A stretch of DNA of 64,000 nucleotides from Acidimicrobiaceae bacterium (GTDB lineage: Bacteria; Actinomycetota; Acidimicrobiia; Acidimicrobiales; Ilumatobacteraceae): assembly GCA_020637295.1 (NCBI GenBank), contig JACJWF010000004.1:62001-126000 (forward strand). Reading direction: 5' to 3'. A model generated the notes under the pieces. The model was not told the origin of the DNA. It saw only the letters and a list, made by a program, of their open reading frames with translations, and made no database searches. Made by a program: the position numbers and the translations under genes. Positions 40,296-46,697 of this stretch are shown in pieces; positions within the stretch are counted from its first letter, which is position 1, and the number at the start of each line of letters is the position of its first letter.

Positions 40296-41306
40296 TCAGC
40301 CGGCGGCGCTGCAGACCGTCTCCAGGAGGAGACGGGTGACCGTGTACGGGTCGCAGTTGGCGTTGGGGCGGCGGTCTTCCGCGTAGCCCCGGCCGGTGCG
40401 GCTGACCTGCCACGGGATGCGGATGCTGGCGGCGCGGTTGGACACGCCGTAGCTGAACTTGTTGTACGGGGCGGTCTCGTGGGCGCCGGTGAGGCGGCTC
40501 TCGATGTCGTGGCCGTAGCCCTTGATGTGCAGGTCGACCTTCTTGCCGATGGCCTTGCAGGCGGCTTCGATGGCCTTCATGTCGGTGTCCTCGCGCATCG
40601 CCTTCGTGGAGAAGTTGGTGTGCGCGCCGGCACCGTTCCAGTCGCCCTTCTGCGGCTTGGCGGCGAAGCTGACGACCACGTCGTAGTCCTCGGCGATGCG
40701 GTGCAGCAGCCAGCGGGCGATGTACATGTGGTCGCTGACCGTGAGGGCGTCGGCGGCGCCGATCTGGAACTCCCACTGGCCGGGCATGACCTCGGCGTTG
40801 GTGCCTTCGATCATCAGGCCGGCGTCGATGCACGCCTGGGTGTGCTCCTCGATGATCTCGCGGGCCACGACGCGGCCGGTGCCGACGCCGCAGTAGTACG
40901 GGCCCTGCGGCCCGGGGAAGCCGCCGGCGGGGAAGCCGAGGGGCTCGCCGTTGGGCTTGAGGAACGTGTACTCCTGCTCGATGCCGAAGATCATCTCGTG
41001 CTTGGCGTACTTCTTGGCCGCCTTGGCGCAGGTCCACCGGGTGTTGGTGGGGTGCGGCTTGTCGTCCTGGGCCAGGTGCACGTCGCAGAGCACGAGCACG
41101 TTGTCGCCACCGCGGATCGGGTCCGGGCAGATGAACACCGGCTGCAGTTCGCAGTCGCTGGACTCGCCGGTGGCCTGGTTGGTGGACGAGCCGTCGAAGC
41201 CCCAGACCGGCGGCTCCTTGCCGTCGGCGAGGATCTTGGTCTTCGAACGAAGGAGCGGCGTCGGCTCAGTACCGTCGAGCCAGATGTATTCAGCTTGGTA
41301 GGCCAC
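40296..41306 (-). CDS. glnII: Glutamine synthetase, eukaryote-like GSII type
   Basis: A 336-residue enzyme, much shorter than GSI. GSII marks are YIWLDGTEP, WGFDGSSTNQATG, MIFGIEQEYTFL, FPGPQGPYYCGVG, MPGQWEFQIG, GDWNGAGAHTN and the ending NCDPYTVTRLLLETV. GSII is decameric and heat-labile and in actinomycetes works under nitrogen limitation under GlnR (family knowledge). The start is GTG at 41306 with AAAGGA 6 bases upstream. An 11-base-spaced TGTGAA pair lies 75-91 bases upstream. A GSI, a GSII and glnR side by side is an unusual gene order. Confidence 0.93.
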   Translation of the reverse strand: MAYQAEYIWLDGTEPTPLLRSKTKILADGKEPPVWGFDGSSTNQATGESSDCELQPVFICPDPIRGGDNVLVLCDVHLAQDDKPHPTNTRWTCAKAAKKYAKHEMIFGIEQEYTFLKPNGEPLGFPAGGFPGPQGPYYCGVGTGRVVAREIIEEHTQACIDAGLMIEGTNAEVMPGQWEFQIGAADALTVSDHMYIARWLLHRIAEDYDVVVSFAAKPQKGDWNGAGAHTNFSTKAMREDTDMKAIEAACKAIGKKVDLHIKGYGHDIESRLTGAHETAPYNKFSYGVSNRAASIRIPWQVSRTGRGYAEDRRPNANCDPYTVTRLLLETVCSAAG

Positions 41307-41380
41307 TGGGTTTCCTTTACGAGAAGGGGGAAGGGGCGGCGCAATCCTGGCGAGGTGCCGTTTCCCGGCCGTTGCCCGAA

Positions 41381-41397
41381 TGTGAACGCTGTGTGAA
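41381..41397 (-). promoter_or_regulatory. Candidate GlnR-binding direct repeats upstream of glnII
   Basis: TGTGAA at 41381-41386 and 41392-41397 repeats the pair seen before glnA, with the same 11-base period and nearly the same distance to the start codon (about 75 bases). The inner bases are also shared (CGC-G). Confidence 0.6.
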
Positions 41398-41402
41398 GTG
41401 AG

Positions 41403-42341
41403 TCAGCGCTGGTCGCGCCACCACTGGACGGTAGCCGCGGCCCCTTCGGCCAGCCCAGTTGCCGTCAGGCCGAACGTGGTCTCGGTGAGCGTGGAGTCCG
41501 TCACGAACGGTTCGGCGAACTGGTACCACGTCTCCTTCAGTTCGCGCATCACCGGCATCACCAGGCCCAGCGCGGACAGCGCGATGTGGGGGATGGTGGT
41601 CACCTTCACTCCGGTGCCGGCGGCCGCGGCCAGCGCGGCAATGAACTGGCGCTGGGTGCCGGCGGGCGCGTTGGGCACGTGCCAGGCATGGCCCCATGCC
41701 CGCTCGTCGTCGGCCAGGGTCACCAGTGTGCGGGCCACGTCGGGCATGTAGCTGAACGAGTGGGGCAGGTCGGCCGAACCGAGCACGCTGACCTTCTTGC
41801 CGGCCAGCACCCGAGGCACCACCCGCTCGCCCATCGCCGAGCCGAGCACGCCGGGCCCGTAGAAGTCGCCGGCCCGGGCCAGCGTCGCCCGCAGGCGGCC
41901 GGCGGCGTGGGCGTCGAGCAGGTCGGTGGCCATCCGGGCCCGCATCGCCCCCTTGTTGCCGGTGGCACGCATGGGGTCGTGCTCGCGCATCGGCATCGTG
42001 GCGCCGGGGCCGAAGGCGTACAGGTTGTCCATCATCACCAGCACGGCACCACTGCGCTCGGCGGCGGTCATCAGCGCCTGGTGCAGCGGCGGCCAGTCCT
42101 GCGGCCAGCGGTGGTACGGCGGGTTGGCGCAGTTGTAGACGGCGGCCGCGCCGTTGCAGACGGTGGCCAGCGCGTCGGCGTCGGTGGCGTCGGCACGGTG
42201 GCGGGTGACGAGGGGGTGGTCGGGGCCGCCGCCGCTGCGGGTGACGACGGTGACCGGGGTGCCGCGGGCGGCGAGGAGTTCGGCGACGCCGCGGCCGACG
42301 GGGCCGGCGCCGACGACGACATGGTGCGGTTGCTGCTGCAT
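41403..42341 (-). CDS. NAD-dependent epimerase/dehydratase family protein
   Basis: A 312-residue extended-SDR-like protein. The Rossmann motif is VVGAGPVGRGVAELLA (GxGxxG), followed by VTRSGGGP. The Tyr of the usual YxxxK is in DNLYAFGPGATM, which is typical of NmrA/'epimerase' actinomycete proteins where the Lys is missing. Substrate is unknown. ATG at 42341 with AAGGAAGGA upstream (42359-42351). It is divergent from a TetR gene, and two operator-like palindromes lie between, so it is probably the repressor's target. Confidence 0.82.
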   Translation of the reverse strand: MQQQPHHVVVGAGPVGRGVAELLAARGTPVTVVTRSGGGPDHPLVTRHRADATDADALATVCNGAAAVYNCANPPYHRWPQDWPPLHQALMTAAERSGAVLVMMDNLYAFGPGATMPMREHDPMRATGNKGAMRARMATDLLDAHAAGRLRATLARAGDFYGPGVLGSAMGERVVPRVLAGKKVSVLGSADLPHSFSYMPDVARTLVTLADDERAWGHAWHVPNAPAGTQRQFIAALAAAAGTGVKVTTIPHIALSALGLVMPVMRELKETWYQFAEPFVTDSTLTETTFGLTATGLAEGAAATVQWWRDQR

Positions 42342-42381
42342 GGGAGGAGATCCTTCCTTGGTGGGAATGCTGCTCTGAAAC

Positions 42382-42398
42382 GTGAGCGGTGCTCTCAC
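42382..42398. promoter_or_regulatory. TetR operator 1 (epimerase-proximal)
   Basis: GTGAG-CGGTGCT-CTCAC is a perfect 5-base inverted repeat, with an inner GAGC-GGT-GCTC. It lies 41 bases upstream of the epimerase start. A 14-base word (42384-42397) is repeated exactly at 42426-42439, 42 bases or four helical turns away. Confidence 0.7.
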
Positions 42399-42424
42399 TA
42401 TGGACACCATTCCGCAGAAAAGCA

Positions 42425-42437
42425 AGAGCGGTGCTCT
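42425..42437. promoter_or_regulatory. TetR operator 2 (regulator-proximal)
   Basis: AGAGC-GGT-GCTCT is a perfect inverted repeat sharing its core with operator 1. It overlaps the expected -35 of the TetR gene; a TACACT at 42458-42463 is a fair -10, which would put the transcript start just before the ATG at 42472. Confidence 0.7.
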
Positions 42438-42471
42438 CATTTGTGAGTGACGTTCGCTACACTGGCTGCCC

Positions 42472-43158
42472 ATGGCCGGCATCCGCGAGCGAGTACGCGC
42501 CGAACTCACCAGCGAGATCGTCCGTCTCGCTCGCGCTCAGGTGGCCGCCGACGGGCCCGGCGCCCTCTCGCTGCGGGCCATCGCCCGCGACCTGGGCATG
42601 GCCTCCTCCGCCATCTACCGCTACTTCCCCAGCCGCGATCACCTCCTCACCCAACTGCTCATCGACAGCTACGACCGGCTGGGCGACGTCGCCGAAGCAG
42701 CCGACGCCGCCTGCCCACGGGCCGACCCGATGGGCCGGTGGCGGGCCGTGGCCCACGCCATCCGTGGCTGGGCGGTGGCCAACCCCAGCGAGTACGCCCT
42801 GCTGTTCGGCACCCCCGTGCCCGGTTACATGGCGCCGGAGGACACCATCGGTCCGGCCAGCAGGTACACGCTGGTGCTCATCGGGATCCTCGCCGACCAG
42901 GAGGCCGCCGGCGCTCGCTACAAGGGGCCGGTGCCGGCGCCGTTGGCGGCCGACCTCACCGCGCTGCGCGAGTTCCTCGGCGTCTCCGTCAGCAACGAGG
43001 CGCTGGCGGTCGGGATGGGCGCCTGGGCCGCGCTGATGGGGGCCATCACGCTGGAACTGTTCGGCCATCTGCACAACGTGGTGGACACGCCGGGCGCACT
43101 GTTCGACGCCGTGGTCGAGCACCACGCGGCCGTGCTGGCAGGCCTGCCGGGAACCTGA
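42472..43158 (+). CDS. TetR family transcriptional regulator
   Basis: A 228-residue repressor. The helix-turn-helix is in LSLRAIARDLGMASSAIYRYFPSRDHLLTQL; the C-terminal domain (about 90-215, with LFGHLHNVVD near the end) fits the TetR_C_13/WHG-like group. It is divergent from the epimerase gene, and two matching operators lie in the 130-base gap. The likely action is repression of the epimerase and of itself, relieved by an unknown ligand. ATG at 42472 with little or no leader. Confidence 0.9.
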   Translation: MAGIRERVRAELTSEIVRLARAQVAADGPGALSLRAIARDLGMASSAIYRYFPSRDHLLTQLLIDSYDRLGDVAEAADAACPRADPMGRWRAVAHAIRGWAVANPSEYALLFGTPVPGYMAPEDTIGPASRYTLVLIGILADQEAAGARYKGPVPAPLAADLTALREFLGVSVSNEALAVGMGAWAALMGAITLELFGHLHNVVDTPGALFDAVVEHHAAVLAGLPGT

Positions 43159-43185
43159 GCGCCCCGGGGCGACGTCCAACCGCCC

Positions 43186-44034
43186 GTGAACCGCCGCAAC
43201 TTCCTCTCCACCGCGCTCGGCGTGCCGGCACTGGCCGCCATGGCCGGCTCGCTCTCCACCCTGCTTGCCGCCTGCGGCGACGACGAGGCCGCGACGGAAC
43301 CGTCGTACGCCGACGGCCCCAACGACGTGGTGCTGTCCATCCGCTACGAGGGCGGGTTCGTGCCGATGGGCTTCGCCTTCGTCAACACGCCGACGCTGCT
43401 GGTGAGCGGCGACGGCCGCGTGTTCGAGCCGGGCATGCAGACGCTGGAGTTCCCCGGGCCGCTGCTCAGCCCGGTGATGGTGCGCCCGATCTCGGCCGCC
43501 GGGATCCGCAAGGTGATCCGGCTGGCCGGCGACGCAGGGCTGCTGGCCGCACCGCCGGACTACTCGCTGCCCGGCGGGATGATGGTGGCCGACGCCCCCA
43601 CCACCGTGGTCACCATCACGGTGGGCGGCCAGACCTACCGCCATGCCGCCGAAGCCCTGGGCCTGGGGATCGGCGACGGCACCAGCACGCCGGCCCGCGA
43701 CAACCTGGCTGCGTTCGTGGAGGTGATGACCGACATCACCGCCGTCGCCGGCACGGGCGAGGTGGGCGAGCCGATCCCGTTCGACCCGGACCGGTACCGG
43801 CTGCAGGCGATGGAGGCCAACCCGGCAGATTGGGGCGAGCCGGCGCCGACGGTGGTGGACTGGCCGGCGGGGACCGGCGTGGTGCTGGCCGAGGCCGCCA
43901 CGTGCGCCACCGCGACCGCCGAGGGAGTGGGCCAGGTGCTGACCGCCGCCGACCAACTCACCTTCTTCCGTGAGGGCGACGTGGTGTACCAGGTGTTCGC
44001 CGCCGGCATGCTGCCCGGCGACGCCGAGTGCTGA
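43186..44034 (+). CDS. Tat-exported lipoprotein of unknown function
   Basis: A 282-residue protein. The signal NRRNFLSTALGVPALAAMAG has twin Arg, and LLAACG is a lipobox, so it is exported by Tat and lipid-anchored. The mature part is beta-rich and has the pattern VVLSIRYEGGFVPMGFAFVNTPTLLVSGDGRVFEPG, which I recall from a widespread actinomycete family without known role. Three cysteines are present in the C-terminal third (ATCATA, and the last residue). GTG at 43186. Confidence 0.7.
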   Translation: MNRRNFLSTALGVPALAAMAGSLSTLLAACGDDEAATEPSYADGPNDVVLSIRYEGGFVPMGFAFVNTPTLLVSGDGRVFEPGMQTLEFPGPLLSPVMVRPISAAGIRKVIRLAGDAGLLAAPPDYSLPGGMMVADAPTTVVTITVGGQTYRHAAEALGLGIGDGTSTPARDNLAAFVEVMTDITAVAGTGEVGEPIPFDPDRYRLQAMEANPADWGEPAPTVVDWPAGTGVVLAEAATCATATAEGVGQVLTAADQLTFFREGDVVYQVFAAGMLPGDAEC

Positions 44035-44044
44035 GCAGGCCGGG

Positions 44045-44686
44045 TCAGTCCTCGCTCTGGCCGTAGCGGTTCACCAGCGACCAGACCAGTTCCACCATCG
44101 CCGGGTGCTGCAGCGCCGGCAGGCCGCCGAGCGCGATCACGAACCGGTTCTCGCCGACGAACAGGGGCCAGAAGCCGACCTTGCTGTTGCCGGCCATGTC
44201 CACCAGCGCCCAGGCGCTGGTGCTGCTGCCCGATGCATCCGCGAGGTAGGCGGAGTGGCGTTCGTGCATGGACGCGATGTCGGCGCTGACGGCGGCCAGG
44301 AACTCGGCGGCCGTGGCGTCGAAGCCGGTGCTGGCCATGCAGAAGCCTTGGGAGTCAGCCAGCAGGCCCTGCCCGGTGGTGCTCAACGCCTCCACCGCTC
44401 GGGTGGCGATCGGCTCCAGTTGCCCGGCCGGCGGGCTCTGCGGGCTGGTGAACCCTTCGATCCACCCCTTCTCCTGGGCGCGGTACACGGTGGCCAGGGC
44501 GTCCTGCTCGCTCTGCGAGCACCACCAGGCGATGTCCGTGACACTCGGGCGGACCGATGCCTCGCCGCGCATCAGCGCCTGGAGCAGGGTTCGCTCCGGG
44601 TTGGCCTCCGGCCCGGCGACGGCTGCGTAGGCGCCGGCCGGCGTGGGTTGCAGGTACAGGTTCCGTCCGATGAACTCCAGCGTCAT
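44045..44686 (-). CDS. Protein of unknown function
   Basis: A 213-residue soluble protein with no signal or membrane segment. The N-terminal 90 residues contain WWCSQSEQDALATVYRAQEKGWIEGF, and the C-terminal half (VSADIASMHERHSAYLADASG ... FVIALGGLPALQHPAMVELV) has the look of an alpha/beta sensor fold such as Roadblock/LC7, but this is only an impression. It overlaps the stop of the gene before it by one base, so the two are a pair. Convergent with the Tat lipoprotein gene. Confidence 0.6.
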   Translation of the reverse strand: MTLEFIGRNLYLQPTPAGAYAAVAGPEANPERTLLQALMRGEASVRPSVTDIAWWCSQSEQDALATVYRAQEKGWIEGFTSPQSPPAGQLEPIATRAVEALSTTGQGLLADSQGFCMASTGFDATAAEFLAAVSADIASMHERHSAYLADASGSSTSAWALVDMAGNSKVGFWPLFVGENRFVIALGGLPALQHPAMVELVWSLVNRYGQSED

Positions 44687-45186
44687 CAGGCACCTCCAGC
44701 GACTCGGACCAGATCGGTGGATCCGGTGACGCCACGGCTGAGGACCGAACCGCGACAGTGGGGGAATGGGGTCTTGGGTTGCAGCCCGCTGCTCACGCAG
44801 CGGTCCAGCAGGCCGGAGCGTTGGGGGCCGATCAGCCGCCGCCCGCCCTCCAGCAAGCGCTGGCGCAGGCCGGTGCCGCTGGCACCGAAGGCGAGGAACG
44901 CGTCCACGAGTGCGGCGAACACCTCGTCGCCGTCCTCGGCGAGCACATGGTGGTTGACGCGGGCGACATGGAGGCGGGCGTCGCCCGGGTCGGCGGCCAC
45001 ACGCCTGGCCAACTGGGTGGACAACGAGTCGTCACCGGTGATCACTGCCACCCGCAGATGCCCGGTGCCCGGCACGGCCAGGTGCTCGGCGCGCCAGTCG
45101 GCCAAGGCCGCTTCGTCCTTGCCGCTCGACCGCCGTGGCACTGCGCTGTTGTTGACGATGTCTCTGGATCCGTCGCCGGACTTCAT
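44686..45186 (-). CDS. Protein of unknown function, paired with downstream gene
   Basis: A 166-residue protein. The middle part LRVAVITGDDSLSTQLARRVAADPGDARLHVARVNHHVLAEDGDEVFAALVDAFLAF looks like an alpha/beta domain of about 90 residues; the ends are loose and Arg/Ser/Gly-rich, and two cysteines lie in LLDRCVSSG and FPHCRG. No family recognised. It follows the LCP gene by 18 bases on the minus strand, so the three may be one transcript. The first 30 residues have weaker codon bias; the real start may be further in. Confidence 0.5.
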   Translation of the reverse strand: MKSGDGSRDIVNNSAVPRRSSGKDEAALADWRAEHLAVPGTGHLRVAVITGDDSLSTQLARRVAADPGDARLHVARVNHHVLAEDGDEVFAALVDAFLAFGASGTGLRQRLLEGGRRLIGPQRSGLLDRCVSSGLQPKTPFPHCRGSVLSRGVTGSTDLVRVAGGA

Positions 45187-45204
45187 CGTGGACCTCCTCC
45201 GCCG

Positions 45205-46632
45205 TTATCCATCGGTCGTTCCTGCCCCGGACTCCACCCCTTCTGTGTCACCTTCCGCGTCACCCGGCAGCACCTGGTCGACGGGGATGCCCTCGGCGAC
45301 GGCCCGGCGGATGTCCTGCAACAGGTCCTGCAGCGCCGGGTAGTCCGGGTCGCCGGGCTCGAACAGCGGCGGCGTGAGCCCGATGGAGACCATGTCACCG
45401 GCCCGGTCGCGGAGGACGGAGATCAGCAGGCGGACCTCGTCCCACGTCATCGACATGCGGATGTTGTCGCGCACGGCGTCGGCCAGTTCGTCGAAGCTGG
45501 TGAGCACATCGGCGAAGTCCACCTTCTCGGCGATCGTCTGGATCATCAGCCGCTGGCGCTCCATCCGCTGGTAGTCGCTGTCGGCGGTGCGGGAGCGCAC
45601 GTAGCCGAGTGCCTTCGTGCCGTCCATGAAGACCGGGCCGGGGCCGATGGTGGGGTCCAGCCGGTAGTTGGAGCACCGCATCTTGCTGGGCATCGGCAGG
45701 GCGGTGTCCAGCGTGATGGTGACCCCGCCGATCGCATCCACCAGCCCGACGAACGCGCAGGAGTTGACTTCCAGGTAGTCGTCGATCGTGAGGTTGAACG
45801 TGTAGCTGAGCCCCTCCATCAGCGCATGCACCCCTGCATCGGCGACGTCGTCGCCGTACGCCTCCACGAGGTCGGGGTCGTTCTCGACGTTGGCGTAGAC
45901 CGCGTTCAGCAGACCCTGCTCGTCGTCGTCGTAGCCGTCAGGCCAACGCTCGGCCAGCGCGCCGCCGGGAGGGAACTGCAGGCCGGTGAGGTTACGCGGC
46001 ACCGAGACGAGTGCGGTGCGGCCGGTCTCCTTGTGGATGAAGGCGAGGATCATGGAGTCCGTGCGCATGCCGACGCGGTCGTCGCCCTCGTCGCTGCCCA
46101 GCAGCAGGATGGTCTGGAACTGCTCGGCGTACGGGTCGGTCTCGGGCTCGGCGACGGTCACCCGGCCGGCGGTAGGTGACTCCTGGGTGATGTCCTCCAC
46201 CAGCCCGCGGGCCTGCTCCATCCGGTAGATGCCGAAGGCCGTCGGCAGGGCCAACCCGACGACGACCGCAGAGCCGACGAGGCGCAGGCGGTGGCGGTCG
46301 GCGGCATCGGGCAGGCGGTCGGAGGTGAGCCAGACGGCCACGAGCCGGGCGACCACCGCCATGATCCCGACCATGGTGAGGAAGCGCAGCGATGCCGAGT
46401 CACCGAGCAGACCGACCACGTCGTGGCGGTGCTGGAAGAGCAGGACGGCGCCGTAGAAGGGGAAGATCACCCCCGCGGCGACGAGCAGTGCGGCTACCAC
46501 CGGGGCCCGCCGCCAGAGTGCCAGACCGGGCAGGGCGACGATGCCGAGCACGCCGGGTGCCCGAGGCCGCAGCGGCGGTTCCGCAGTGGTTCCCGCGACC
46601 GCGGCGTCGTCGAGCGGGCCGTCGTCGGTCAT
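45205..46632 (-). CDS. LytR-CpsA-Psr (LCP) family glycopolymer transferase
   Basis: A 475-residue protein with about four hydrophobic segments in the N-terminal 165 residues, more than the single one usual for LCP proteins, and then the outer LCP domain (about 185-420). Motifs: LLLGSDEGDDRVGMRTDSMILAFI, SVPRNLTG, and the pyrophosphate-binding RSRTADSDYQRMERQR. LCP enzymes attach arabinogalactan, teichoic acid or capsule to peptidoglycan. The start is ATG at 46632 because upstream frame lies in the next gene's region. It follows the sugar dehydrogenase by 65 bases. Confidence 0.9.
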   Translation of the reverse strand: MTDDGPLDDAAVAGTTAEPPLRPRAPGVLGIVALPGLALWRRAPVVAALLVAAGVIFPFYGAVLLFQHRHDVVGLLGDSASLRFLTMVGIMAVVARLVAVWLTSDRLPDAADRHRLRLVGSAVVVGLALPTAFGIYRMEQARGLVEDITQESPTAGRVTVAEPETDPYAEQFQTILLLGSDEGDDRVGMRTDSMILAFIHKETGRTALVSVPRNLTGLQFPPGGALAERWPDGYDDDEQGLLNAVYANVENDPDLVEAYGDDVADAGVHALMEGLSYTFNLTIDDYLEVNSCAFVGLVDAIGGVTITLDTALPMPSKMRCSNYRLDPTIGPGPVFMDGTKALGYVRSRTADSDYQRMERQRLMIQTIAEKVDFADVLTSFDELADAVRDNIRMSMTWDEVRLLISVLRDRAGDMVSIGLTPPLFEPGDPDYPALQDLLQDIRRAVAEGIPVDQVLPGDAEGDTEGVESGAGTTDG

Positions 46633-46697
46633 CGGAATCGTCAGCGTACTGGGGGCGTCCCTCTGGATGGTGGCGCGCGGCCCCCGGCCCGCGACGT

